Below are positions 12,074 through 23,289 of a stretch of DNA of 64,000 nt, piece by piece. The position numbers and the translations under genes are program-made. Within the stretch, counting starts at the first letter, position 1. The number at the start of each line of letters is the position of its first letter. This stretch comes from Rosa chinensis (lineage: Eukaryota; Streptophyta; Magnoliopsida; Rosales; Rosaceae), in contig NC_037088.1 of assembly GCF_002994745.2 (NCBI RefSeq), positions 45,376,911 through 45,440,910 of the forward strand, given 5' to 3'. The notes under the pieces are model-generated. The model did not search any database. It saw nothing but the letters and a program-made list of their open reading frames with translations, and was not told the origin of the DNA.

Positions 12074-12987
12074 TTGCAAAACCCTGTTGCCCTGACATTG
12101 AATTCTAATCGGTTGAATGAGTTGTGGTTATGGCATCGCTGTTTAGGCCATCCATCCTTTGGAGTTATGAAGAAGTCCATGCCCTCTCTGTTTTTTAGAA
12201 TAAAGGAGTCTAGCTTGCATTGTGAGACTTGTGCTGTAGCTAAAAATCATAGGTCTAGCTATCCTTCCAGCTTTCATTCTAGTACAATGCCATTTGAACT
12301 GATTCATTCGGATTTATGGGGACCTTCGAAACACTTAACCCTTTCTGGAATGCGTTATTTTATTTTATTCATTGATGATTTCACAAGATTGACTTGGGTT
12401 GTTTTACTTAAGTCAAAAGATGCAGTCTTCTCTGCCTTTACAACTTTTCATAATCTTGTTCGTACCCAATATGATACTTGTATTAGGATATTTAGGTCTG
12501 ATAATTGGGGGGGAGGGAGTTTGTTAATCATTCATTTCGTGATTACTTCCAATCTCATGGAATTATTCACCAAACCACTTGCCTACAAACACCAGAACAG
12601 AATGGAGTCTCTGAGCGAAAGAATCGTCATTTGTTAGACATGGGTCGCACCCTTCTCCTTAGTGCCAATATGCTTAAATACCTTTGGGAAGAGGCAGTGT
12701 TTTGTGCCTCCCATCTTATTAATCGTCTCCCATCTTCCTCTCTTCAAGGTTGTATTCCATTTGAGGTATTGTCTAGTTACATCTCTATCCCATCTCTTAA
12801 TACTCTTCCTGCTCGTGTCTTTGGTTGTGTAGCCTATGTCCATCTTTATAAGAACCAATGTTCCAAGTTAGATGCAAGGGCTCCCAAGTGTGTCTTTGTC
12901 GGGTATGGGACTCAGCAGAAAGGATACAAGTGTTATCATTCTCCCTCTCAACGATTTTATGTCACCATGGATGTGACATTTCAGTGA
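12074..12987 (+). pseudogene. Copia GAG-pre-integrase and integrase, frameshifted
   Basis: The frame reads LWLWHRCLGHPSF with a CETCAVAK zinc-binding end, then the integrase core. Asp is in IHSDLWGP, a second Asp in FRSDN, and Glu in PEQNGVSERKNRHL: the D,D-35-E set. The frame breaks at a G-run near 12505 (the first part runs 12074-12637, the second 12505-12987). The C-terminal FGCVAYVHL..KCVFVGYG segment is typical of copia integrases. Inactive. Confidence 0.85.
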
Positions 12988-13153
12988 GGATATATGTTAT
13001 TTTCCACCTTCTACGACTCATAGTCAGGGGGAGCAGGGTGTTTTTTATGAAGGATAGTACCAAACAGGGCCAACGATCGATCGCTTTATCTCAAACGATC
13101 GATCGTTTAGTGAAGAGAAAATGTCCAGTGGCCCAGAAACCAATGACACTTTT

Positions 13154-13382
13154 GCAGAAACAGAAAAGGCAATTGCCGAGCAGAGTATTGCGAGTTCCGA
13201 AACAGAAAAGGCAATTGCTGAATCATCTACCCTTCGCCATGCAACTGCCGAACAGAGCATTGCGAGTTTCGAAACAGAAAAGACAATTGCTGAATCGTCT
13301 ACCCTTCACCATGCAACTGCCGGACAGAGCATTGTAAATTCTGAAACAGAAAAGACCATTGCTGAATCGTCTACCCTTCAAG
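13154..13382 (+). repeat. 72-bp tandem repeats in the copia linker region
   Basis: About three in-frame copies of a 72-bp unit (13192-13263, 13264-13335 and partial copies at both sides) encode a Ser/Thr/Glu-rich segment containing SETEKAIAESSTL. They lie in the non-conserved spacer between integrase and RT. Just upstream (13076-13112) the word CGATCGATCG occurs twice. Confidence 0.75.
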
Positions 13383-13774
13383 AAGAAGCTCCTAATCATT
13401 CAGTCTCTCCCTCTCCATCAGTAGTCTCCCCTGTTCAATCTTCATCTGAGGTATGTAGTAGTTTGCCTTTGTCATGTAACCCACCTTTGTCTAATAGTGT
13501 TACTCCTATAATTGATTCTACACATGTTCAAACAAAAGCCTTACCAGAATGGTCCGATCGTGGCCAGTCTACTAAGAAATATGAACCAAGTTTGTTTTTC
13601 TAAGACCAAATATCCTGTAACTAATTATGTGTCTACTCATAGATTGTCTAAACCATATGTAGTTTTTGTGAATCAATTATTTAGACTGGGCAAGTTGTAT
13701 AACTGACCGATGGTCCACTTCCGGATATTCTACATTTTTAGATGGGAGTTACTTGGAAGAGTAAGAAGTAGAAG

Positions 13775-14137
13775 GTGGTGGCCCGTTATAGTGCTGAAGC
13801 AGAATATAAAGGAATGGCTCGTGGAGTTTGTGAGATGTTATGGTTAAGGCACTTGTTAAGGGATTTGGGGTTCAAGCAGAAGAAAGTCATGCCCTTGTTC
13901 TGTGATAACAAAGCTATAGTTGAAATTGCTCATAATCTTGTCCAACATGATCGCACAAAACATGTGGAGGTTGATAGGCACTTCATCAAAGAGAAGCTGG
14001 ATCAACAAATCATCTTTTTTCCCTTCGTACCTATTGAGGAGCAGCTGGCAGATATTCTTACAAAGGCAGTCTCTAGCAAGGCATTTTATGACTCACTTGA
14101 CAAGTTGGGCATCCGTGATCTATATGCTCCAACTTGA
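13775..14137 (+). pseudogene. Copia RNase H with stop, before polypurine tract
   Basis: Reads the RNase H end of a copia polyprotein: YSAEAEYKGMARGVCEMLWL, FCDNKAIVEIAHN, DRTKHVEVDRHFIKEKL and LADILTKAV. It runs to a natural stop at 14135-14137, followed directly by the polypurine tract and LTR. The missing RT upstream makes it a remnant. Confidence 0.85.
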
Positions 14138-14144
14138 GGGGGAG

Positions 14145-14327
14145 TGTTGGCGTGAGTCACTCTCCATAATTGTAGGAATTGTAGTGTAATTAGGATTGTA
14201 TAGTTAAAGAGAATATTATGTAGTTAAGGGGAAGAATATCACAGTGTAATTAGTTTCCTATTAGGATTGTGTATACTTTGTATATATACTCCGTCTTTGG
14301 AGAAGATCAATACATCAGAAATTCTCA
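14145..14327 (+). repeat. 3' LTR of the copia element
   Basis: Starts TGTTGGCGTGAG after the polypurine tract and ends about TTCTCA. It contains a TATA-like TATATATAC near 14280. The right edge is set by eye; no partner LTR exists in the window. Confidence 0.65.
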
Positions 14328-14577
14328 AACTTCCTATTTGCCTTTGTTCTGTTTGACTTAAACAAATAGGCTGAAATTTTGAGGAAAGAAAGAAACATAC
14401 AAACAAAAAGTTAAAAAACAAACATGACGGAACCTAGGGTTTCAGAATCAACCACTAACAATCATATTTATGTTTCCATGCAATTAATAGAGTCTTTTAT
14501 TTCTTTAAATGATAATTCCCGTATCTAAGTTCTTCTTAGGCTCTAGATTATAATTTTCCTTGTGTGTGTGTGTGTGT

Positions 14578-15161
14578 TAGGGCTGTCAATGGGTCATGTC
14601 AGGTTGGGTTCGTGTCGGGCCAAGGTATTTATCGTGTCGCAAGATATAAACTCAAACCCAACCCATTTAATAATCGTGTCAAAAATTTAAACTCAAACCC
14701 AACCTATTTATTAAACTGGTTACCCGTTTCCAACCCGCTTAACCCATTTAATAAATAGGTCGTGTCTTATTAGACAAAATGACACATTTAAACGTTAACA
14801 ATGGGACCAATTTAATTAAAAAAATGCATAAATTGATTAAATTTACTAAAAATCCACAAGACGAAAAATATAAATAATTATATATAATTAATAAATAATT
14901 AAATCCAATAATTAAAAAGCGAAATATTTCAAATTGTCTAATCCTATGATCAAATACTCCGAACGTCCAAAATTTCAAGAAGAAACATAGCACAATGGGG
15001 TTATACGGGTTCACTTTGTGTTGGCGGGTTGACCCATGACCGACCCATTTATTAAATGGGTCATGGCGGGTTGACCCACCACCGACCCGCTTTTTAATCG
15101 TGCGGGTTCAACCCGCTTTATTTCGTGCGGGTTTCGAGTCGTGTCAGCATTGACAGCCCTA
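14578..15161. mobile_element. hAT MITE, family B (584 bp)
   Basis: Ends are TAGGGCTGTCAATG and CATTGACAGCCCTA. It landed inside a (TG)n tract: the flanking octamers are GTGTGTGT and GGATGTGT, 6 of 8 matching. The subterminal parts repeat the words AACCC, GGGTT and CCCATTTA many times, which is typical of non-autonomous hAT elements. No coding capacity. Confidence 0.8.
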
Positions 15162-15163
15162 GG

Positions 15164-15167
15164 ATGT

Positions 15168-15234
<67 letters not shown>
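15164..15234. repeat. (TG)n(TC)n microsatellite
   Basis: A run of TG (to about 15200) followed directly by TC (to 15234). With the TG tract at 14560-14577, it shows that the hAT MITE between them split one compound microsatellite. Confidence 0.9.
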
Positions 15235-15237
<3 letters not shown>

Positions 15238-15605
15238 AAGATTTTATACCCTAGTTATGTAGTCTATCCTTCTTAGGTAAATTTAACATGCAAGGATTTG
15301 TTATGTTCTAGAAAACAAGAGAATCAAGCAAACCATTATTCTTTCTCAAGTAAAAATGCGATTTACCACACTTAATTGCAAGACGCTAATTCAAATTATA
15401 ATGCATCTTTGCTTCAGCTTTGTCTCCAATTACTAGATGCAAAGTTCTAAGGTGATCAATCAAAGAACTTAAACATAAAGCATAATTTCAAGCAATGATT
15501 AAATATTCATGATAAATAAACTATAAATCCGTCAATAAAACATCAAAATACATAAAAAAACATGATAGGGCATCATTCTAACCCTAGGAAGCAGATTGAA
15601 ATTTA

Positions 15606-15924
15606 GTGGCACATTTACTTACTTGGAATGGAAAATAATCATGAATCGGAGACAACTAGAATGGGAGAAGAAATGAATCGGTATTGATTCCAGATGAGTT
15701 GATTCCTAAACCTATCTCCCCCCTTCGTAATCAAATTCCTGAGTATTCAGGAATCAATTCCTTATAAGGAGGTGGGACCTGCACCCATTCCGATTCTTTC
15801 ATGTGTTAGTAAACGCATAAATACTTTTATCCAGAATCATTCCAATTCCTTTATGTGTTAGTAAACGTAGGAATAGTTTTACCCCGTAATAATTCTCTCT
15901 CATTCCAAGTAAGTAAACGTGCCC
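15606..15924. mobile_element. Tourist/PIF-Harbinger-like MITE (about 319 bp)
   Basis: Inverted ends read GTGGCACATTTACTTACTTGG on the left and, on the right, the complement of GGGCACGTTTACTTACTTGG. The interior is rich in AATCGG and GATTCC words and has no coding frame. Flanks are TTA and TAG, so the expected 3-bp duplication is not exact. Classification rests on end sequence and length. Confidence 0.6.
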
Positions 15925-16497
15925 TAGGATTTCTACTCATTTTCGGCTTTAAATTTCTTTGTAGGGCTTGGATCAAATTCTTTTCTTGATTTGGAATGGG
16001 AAAATTTTGAAATATCTTTAGTAGAAGCAAGAATAAGTTCATCATTGAATCCTCAATCCTCATCTGAATTAACTTCCTTGAAACATTAGGATTGACGATC
16101 TTGTGCCGTGGAATTTGAATTCTCAACAAATTTTCCCTAAAATCCCGAGCAGATTTTCTGTTATGACCTATCTTCACCCAAATGATCATAACTGGCTCTA
16201 TTGGTATCAAAATCAAGATATGTAAAATTATACATAAATTAGACATCCATAGCTTTCCAAGCATATAAGTCTCATTTGCGAAGTTGGATGTTCTGCATAG
16301 ACAGATGTTGTGACTTGCGATTGCAAATCGCCTTTTAGTCCTAGTTAACTCATTTTAAGTTCTTTTCTTCTCTCTACAAAACAAGCCCACAAAAATACAT
16401 TTACAAGAGAACTAAACATTAATACCAAAAATAAGAGGCATACAAATATATGAAATTATTAGCACATTAAATCTTCAACTCTGTCAAATTAAACTTA

Positions 16498-17265
16498 TGC
16501 AGAGTTCCCTCACTTCTCTCCTGATTTGGTTTTCACATGGTAGGTCCAACGGATTTGAGTCCAAAATTCTATTAGTCCAACCTTGGTCAAAAGTTTGAGT
16601 CTTAGGCACATGATATAATTTCTTCGGCCGACCATAATCTTTCACTTTTTGAGCCAAGGGATGCTCCAAGGACATTCATAAATGACATTTCCTCAAATAT
16701 GCGTGTCCTAGAATATTAAAATCATGACGTCCTGAAATGATGAACGTAGCAACAACGATAAAGATCTTCAACAGCCATTCAGCCAAAAGCACTTGGACAA
16801 ATAACAATCATAGTCTTCGACGGACTCATGCAAAGTTTCCTCACTTCTGTCTTAAATTGGTTTTCACATGGTTGGTCCCACGGATTTGAGTCTAACATTC
16901 TATTAGTCAAAAATTTGAGTCACCACTCACCGGCCGGCAAATAACATTAAAGTTCTTCGCCCAGTGTAATCTTTCACTTTTGGACCCAAAAGATGCTCCA
17001 AGATGCTCATAAATGTCATTTCCATGAATATCTGTGTCCTGGAGTGTGGTGGAATGGATGAGCGTAGCAACTAGCAACAAAGGTATATTTAATTTAGAAT
17101 GAACATGATTGAGTTGCTTTATGTTCAATTTATTTTGAACTTTATTCCTGATTGGATTCATGTGCATCCTGGAATGATGAGCCTAGCAAAAATGGTAAAG
17201 ATTTAGTTTAGGATGAACATGATTTGAGTTGCTCTTTCTTCATTTTATTTGGAACTTTATTCCTT
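16498..17265. repeat. Diverged direct duplications
   Basis: A roughly 260-base unit at 16498-16760 is repeated in diverged form at 16828-17090. Both contain TTGGTTTTCACATGG, CGGATTTGAGTC, TTCTATTAGTC, TAATCTTTCACTTTT and GATGCTCCAAG in the same order. A shorter unit, GATGAACATGAT..GAACTTTATTCCT, repeats at about 17095-17150 and 17212-17265. No gene is seen in or between the copies. Confidence 0.65.
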
Positions 17266-17522
17266 ATGGGATATTTGAAAATTTCCATTACTAACTACAA
17301 TTAATAGGTTTGTGTTCTCCAGATGGCCCCCTATTTTCAGAGATAAGGCTTAAACAAGAACGATATATATTTCTCCGCATGGCTTAAACAGGCTAGAGAA
17401 ATTGGGAAAGGGTCTGAAAAGAACATGGTGCGAGAATCATCAAGACTAATGAAACCTGCTGAAGCTTTTCAATCCAATGGGAGGATCGTAGAAAGGTAGA
17501 GATTCAACTCGTATAATATATA

Positions 17523-17560
17523 CTAGCCTTCTTGCACGCGCGTACGCGAGTGCGGAAGGG
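17523..17560 (-). mobile_element. Helitron-like 3' terminus (minus strand)
   Basis: Read on the minus strand, a GC-rich near-palindrome (17534-17553, one mismatch over ten pairs) is followed seven bases later by AAGGCTAG and then a T. Hairpin plus CTAG before a T is the Helitron 3' end. The element would extend to higher coordinates. The 5' TC end was not located. Confidence 0.5.
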
Positions 17561-17920
17561 CCGCGCTCACTCGTGTGGAAGAGTCACACTCATGCATGCA
17601 ATTAGTTTCATTTTGTTAAGCATTAAGCATACATACTGTCTATTACTTTTGCTATAATTGTTTTAAAGTTATTTGTTTATTTACTTGGCTCCGTTAAAGA
17701 AATTAAAATTTCTTATTATCATTATTATCGTTTGATGGGTTAAATGTATCATGCATGATAGAAAAATGAAATGAAACAAATAAATAAGAAAATACATATA
17801 CTCTCAACTCGCAGGAAAATAAGTTAAATTCATTATAATCACACACAAAACACAAGTTAATACAACTTTATAGTCTGAAACAGCTCCCAACACAAGACAG
17901 AATCGAGTGAAATTCAAAGA

Positions 17921-20900
17921 TCAGAAACTATATTCGTAAAAACATTTGCAAAATTTTTTTGACAACTTTTTGAAAATGTTCTTAAGAACGGAACCTCGCC
18001 TTGGCATGTTGCCCGACCTTGGCCGCCTCAAGACAAATGGGTGCTCTAAGAGCTCTGAAGCAGTGGGACGATCATTTGGGTTGATCTTTAGGCATTTCTG
18101 GATGAAATCTTGTGCATCCACTGAGAGAAAATCAGGAATCTCAGGGAGCTTCCCGTTCAATGATCTCCATAATGCCTGTTCCTGTTAAGATACAAGAAAG
18201 ATCGATAAGATAATTATTTCCAAATCCCGATCATCATTGTAATCACTTGTAATCCTCATGAAACCATAAACTGTAAAGATTAAGCTAGAGTTGTAAAGAA
18301 AATGGCACGAACCGGTGTCATATCCTGGTAAGGAACACGCCTGCAGGTTAACATCTCCAATACGGTGCAACCAAGGCTCCATATATCAGCTGAAATCCCA
18401 TAACCTTGGTTATGCCTTATTGCACTCAGAACCTGCACAAGCATAACATGGCTCAGGGATATATGGAACCAGACAATTATTTATTAAATGGGACTATGAG
18501 TCAAATATCTTATTTAGGGTGGAATAGATTGTTCTATCAAAAATTTTCCAGAACTATATATCCAGAAAGTATATATTAAAAGATTCTATTCTTCGAGTTG
18601 TAAATGCCATGGATAACCAGGGTCTCTTGTAAGTGAAAAAGGAAACACTCCCTAAATTTTGAATGCATATAAAACCAAAGACTGGCCGTGCTATAAAGAA
18701 CAGCATACCAACTAGAAAGATTGTGTTCAAGCGGCATTTCTCCTCCCTTCATTGGAAGAGATCCCAAGTCCTAATTATAATCCCCTCTCCCCGCCGTCAA
18801 AACCATATCAACCATCATTCTACGTTAAACTGAGGTAACCTATAAATACCATAGTTGAAGCGGGGAATATAAATTGCAAACTCATCACCATCTGAATAAA
18901 TACCGGGTTAGAGTATTTTGATAAGTTTGCCAAGAAGTGGACAATATATATCCCGGCTTACACATAGGCCCTCAAACTGGTTCTACGTTTATGTTAATCA
19001 TTATTTGAAGTCATCACCAACAAATTAATGGTTTCCAAGAACATCTTCCACAGATTATCTAGACATTGTCTATATAAACATAAAGCTTAATAGCCAATTT
19101 TTTTTTTTTTTTCGTTAAAAGAGGATCAAAAGGTTTCACTTCTACCCCCATGGTGACTCGAACCCATGACTTCGTACATAGGTAGTGGTACATAGGTAGT
19201 GGGTGCTCTAACCACTGAGCTAACACCACTTCATCAAAATTAAATTTAATAGCCAATTTGCTACCCCAGGTTTTATTTTTATTAATTTGCTAACTTAAAT
19301 TTTCATAATTAGACATTGTCTACCGTCTCTAGATATTCACTAAAAATTGGCTGAAATAAAATCTAGGATAACAAATTGACACTAAAAACCTTGTTTGGTT
19401 TGCGAAAAGTAAGCACCGGTAAAGAAAATTTTATTCTTTATTGCGTTTGGGATGCAAAATGAAAGGAAATACTTTCCTAAAGAAAGGAAAAATAAGAGGG
19501 AAACTGATTCCTTCTTTCCTTGCATTTCTTACTCACAACATATTATTTTATTTCATTAATTACAAACTTTTTAATAACTTTCCTGATAACTTTTCTTATA
19601 TTACTAAATATCGGAATAGAAGGTTATTGGGAGACAAGGCTTTTCTTTCCCTTCTCATGGGAAAGACAAACGAATTACTTTCCTTTCTACGAATTAAAAG
19701 CGGCCTAACTTGAAATCTAAGGTACCAAATTGGCAATTATGCCAAACATAAAAGGGGATGTTTATCCACACACCCAATGTATATGGGAGTAGAGGACGTT
19801 ACCTAAATATAGTTGGTGGTTATAAATAGTTTATGCAGGTTTTCATTTTTTTACTTCTGTTATAAATAGTTTATTTATTTGTACCATTTCTAATTAATTT
19901 AGTTTTCATAGTCTTTTAATATATAAAGGGTATTTACATAAATAAAATTTTGTTTGGACTGACAAGCTCTATTCTCTTAATTATAGTATAGATAAAGAGG
20001 GGTTGTTTATGTTACTATGATGTTTGTTATATATTTATTTTATATATAATTGAACCAAATTTATGACGTATTTGACAACAAAATTACCAAAAAAAAAGAA
20101 AAGAAAGAATTTTCTGGTAAATGACAATGGCATTAGACAAGAAGCCAAAGGCAAACCTCAGGAGCTGTCCAAAATGCGCTGCCCTGGAAAGACTTAATAT
20201 CATTCATTCTGATTATCTGGGAAGGGACACACAAGACACAATATCAGGAAAAAAAAAAACTTTATAACAACACATAATATGAGGAGAACAAGTTCAATGG
20301 TTTTATGGGATCATTGAAATGAATCTGAACAGGATAAATATGATCGAGGAACGACAGACAAACCTTTCCCACTCCCAAATCTGCGAGCTTTGCAGATCCT
20401 TGAGCATCTATCAATATATTTGCACATTTTATGTCCCTTGATACCAGAGATAATATAAAGAGATGAGATTTGTAACAAAATTATTCAAGAAAATACTGAA
20501 CTTCGAAGTTCTATCTCAACCACTGTTCATCTATTCTGATTCTTTCTTGGAATGACCGAGACATGACTTATTGGTGGCAAGAAAACTTCATTCCAGGTAT
20601 TAATAGTTAAAAAGTTAAAAGGGAATACAAAATTTTGTGAGAGCGATACAGCCAAAACCATACTATTCAGGTGTTATACATGTTATGCTAGCTATGTATG
20701 AAATACCTGTGAATCACATTGTGGTCATGAAGATACTTAAGACCATGAAGAATATCTTTTGTGTATTTGGAGACGAGAAGACAGGAAACGGGATTTGTCT
20801 GATAGAAGCTTCGTAGGGATCCTCGAGGTACAAGCTCCATGAACATATAAAGGTTCAGTTCATCCTGATATCAATATATAAGGAAACGATTGCTTTTAAA

Positions 20901-22351
20901 CAGGGATATTTTAGATGAATTCAGGCTGTGAAGATCTAATGATTAACTAGGAACTGTACCCCATGGGAAACTTTATGTATAACAGGAAACTAAAGCATAA
21001 AATGATAAAACCAATTATAAAGATGTTCTTAAAATGCCTAGAGTGCTTCACAATGCAACGAAATATATCGTCTTCGTGTTGTTTTAACAAGTTCATAATA
21101 ATTTGGATACAAACAAGAGCATCAAATAGTATTGCCAACATGCTGATAGCTTAACTCAGACTCTCCTCTTCATATTTGCTTATATACATCGACAGAAAAG
21201 ATATGAAACAGAAAAGAGATCGAGTACTAATAATTCCATGACAAACAAAAACATATCAGATCAGTTTTTGGGAAATTCCATTATCTTGTTTGCACAAAAA
21301 TATTAAGGTAATTAAGTAAAGATGCGGGAAATTCTACAGTACATGCATGTATGTGATACACTCATTTACATATTTGACTAACAATATTGTTGTCATTGTG
21401 GTAAATAGAGTTATTTTTTTTGGGTAATTTTAGTTCTATTAGAGGTAATTACTCCACTTACGATATTTTTACAAGTTTATGAACAAATTGTTGTCGATGT
21501 GGTAACTTGATTCAATTATATATGTAAATGTGTAAAATAAATGTGATAATTTTGTTGTCAATGTTGTAAATTTGGTTCAACTAAATTGTAATTTTGGTTT
21601 AATTAGATGTAAATGAGTACTCTAGACAACCCCCTCATAGATGCATGCATATCATCATAAACAGGAGGCTTGCACTCATCAATTATCATCAGATGAATTT
21701 GCAGCAACTTTATATACTAAACAGATGATTTGACTGCTCAAGAGTTATTTCTGTAGAACGAACAAGTCTCAGGCCCTTCATGCAGGGGTTAATTTAAGCT
21801 CAAAAGTAACAAGAAAAGAAAGGAGTAATACCTTATATGAGTAATAATATTGAACTATGTTCTGATGTTTAAACCGACTCCAAAGAGCAATCTCCTGGAA
21901 AAAGGAGGAAAAAACCAGAGTGAAAAATAATCCAGTTCAGACTCTTTGCCAGCAGTTAATTAATAGCAAGCTAGGGTAGGAACACAGAGGACAAATGACA
22001 CTCCATCACCTGTTCAAGTTGATTGACGCAGTTCGTCCCTCGACTTCCTTCATCATGCAAGGAAACTACTTTGACAGCAAAGTGGAATCCGTTCCTGCGC
22101 GCAGTATGAAAAAACATAATCAAACCCAAGAAAAGAAAGAATCACCTTATCCGATATTTCAATTAATCTAGCTATCAAGTTCATACGTTTGTTAGAGGTT
22201 GGGCTTTGAGTACTTACTCAAAACATCCTTCGAAGACAGATCCAGAAGACCCACGACCCAGTTGCTGAATTCTTGTCCATTTGCTATCAGGAGAAAAATT
22301 CATTTTTCCAAGGAATTCAATATATTGCATCTCATGGCTCATTCTTTGCAT
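17921..22351 (-). CDS. MEKK-type MAP kinase kinase kinase, kinase-only (8 exons)
   Basis: Exons in transcript order: 22351-22218, 22094-22010, 21894-21832, 20864-20707, 20436-20364, 20216-20157, 18432-18313, 18181-17921. All junctions are GT..AG and keep phase, giving 317 residues. It is an A-group MEKK Ser/Thr kinase that would phosphorylate MAPK kinases. Landmarks: glycine loop GRGSSGSV (32-39), catalytic Lys53 in HFAVKVV, HRDIKCAN with Asp148, APE at 189-191, ADIWSLGCTVLEML and the closing NPNDRPTASELLEHPFV. Unusual: DFG is DLG (166-168), and WMAPE is WTAPE. The long N-terminal regulatory region of MEKK1 is absent. An upstream ATG at 22437 opens a 28-codon frame that overlaps the start used here; a single-base change would fuse the two, so the true N-terminus may be damaged. 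Large introns carry a SINE and repeats. Expression is untested. Confidence 0.85.
19101..19245 (-). mobile_element. tRNA-derived SINE in a kinase intron
   Basis: On the minus strand it starts with a tRNA-like head: A box TTAGCTCAGTGGTTAGAGC and B box GGGTTCGAGTC. It ends in an A-rich tail (T-run at 19101-19112 on the plus strand). A perfect 14-bp target duplication TTAATAGCCAATTT lies at 19087-19100 and 19246-19259. A 14-bp word (TACATAGGTAGTGG) is repeated in tandem at 19175-19202, where a tRNA anticodon arm would be. It is not a working tRNA gene. Confidence 0.88.
21345..21620. repeat. Degenerate TTGTTGTC..GTGGTAA repeats in a kinase intron
   Basis: Three spaced versions of a motif like TTGTTGTCATTGTGGTAA occur near 21390, 21490 and 21560 within AT-rich intron sequence. 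No transposon ends were found. Confidence 0.45.
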
Positions 22352-22439
22352 TTGCGGGCGGTCGTCAATGCAATGTGGCGAGGAATGGAGGCCAAAGTTG
22401 AAGTCACCAGAGTCCAAGAATCATTCTGAGAGTTCATGG

Positions 22440-23160
22440 CAGTCAATAATTCAATATAAGCACCTATAAAGTGATCCGCTAGCTTTTCAATTTACTTTTC
22501 CTTTTACAAGCACGTCTCTTTACTTTCTTTTTTGACGATCTCCTCAGTATCTAAATGATTTTAACTAAATTATTAAACCGCATGATAAAAATATAAACAT
22601 TTTGAAATTTCAAGTTTAAGAGGAAAATGAATTGTTTCCCGACTTTTGCCATTCTCATTATACCCTACTTGGTTTATTTTTTTAAATATTTAAATGGTAT
22701 ATTAGTAAAACAAGGATAATAAAAAAGAAAAAAGAAAAAATTGGAGCAGTTTTTTCTATGTTCAGTAGGAAAAACTACCCCACCCATGGGGTGTGTTTGG
22801 TTTCTGGTATATAGTACTTGCAGGGTGCACACCCTCTATGTGTGGGGAGATGATTCATCTTGAGAGTTTCTTTCCTTCATGTTTGTAGAAATTTTTATTT
22901 ATATCTACAATATATATGTACAAGTTTATGTGACCAATTAACCTATCTCTATCAAATTTTGACATTAACCCTTTCTTATTTTTTCAGTTTAATAGCCACT
23001 AATCTCACTCTCTGGAGAATTTTAGACTAAAATGAAATACATTAGAAAAAGAAAAGTACTATGATCAAATTTATTATACCAAAAAATTTAGAAAAAGACC
23101 AAACTTTTATTAAAAAAAATGAAGAAGAAATTTCCATAACAAAAGAAAAAAAATAAAAGG
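22440..23160. other. Upstream region of the kinase; AT-rich
   Basis: Promoter-proximal sequence for the minus-strand kinase followed by A/T-rich DNA. No motif or repeat pair could be supported. Confidence 0.4.
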
Positions 23161-23167
23161 GAAGAGT

Positions 23168-23282
23168 CCAGTACCATTTGGTCTAGTGGCATAGTCTCCT
23201 CTTTGTATGTGGGAGGTTGTGAATTCGACTCACGAAAGACTAGTTGTAGCATTAAACTTGTTTATCTGATAAAAAAAAAAAG
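23168..23282 (+). mobile_element. tRNA-derived SINE (second family)
   Basis: A box TGGTCTAGTGGCATAG and B-box-like GTGAATTCGACTC are correctly spaced, and an A-run ends the element near 23282. The head resembles the plant Au-like SINE class. I could not fix a clear target duplication in the A-rich flanks. Confidence 0.65.
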
Positions 23283-23289
23283 GAAGAAA

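Larger units (their letters stand above)
11653..14327 (+). mobile_element. Ty1-copia retrotransposon, 5'-truncated, with 3' LTR
   Basis: Protease, GAG-pre-integrase, integrase and RNase H remains occur in copia order, followed by the polypurine tract TTGAGGGGGAG and an LTR that starts TGTTGGCG at 14145 and ends around TTCTCA at 14327. The reverse transcriptase is deleted between about 13600 and 13775. gag and the 5' LTR are missing; the hAT MITE lies just upstream. Confidence 0.85.

Noticed and set aside
19105..19245. A tRNA gene on the minus strand
   Set aside because: A and B boxes are present, but an A-tail and exact target duplication show a SINE, and the cloverleaf is broken by a tandem 14-mer.
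19385..19735. A further MITE (CCTTGTTTGGTTTGCG start)
   Set aside because: I could not match a second end or a target duplication.
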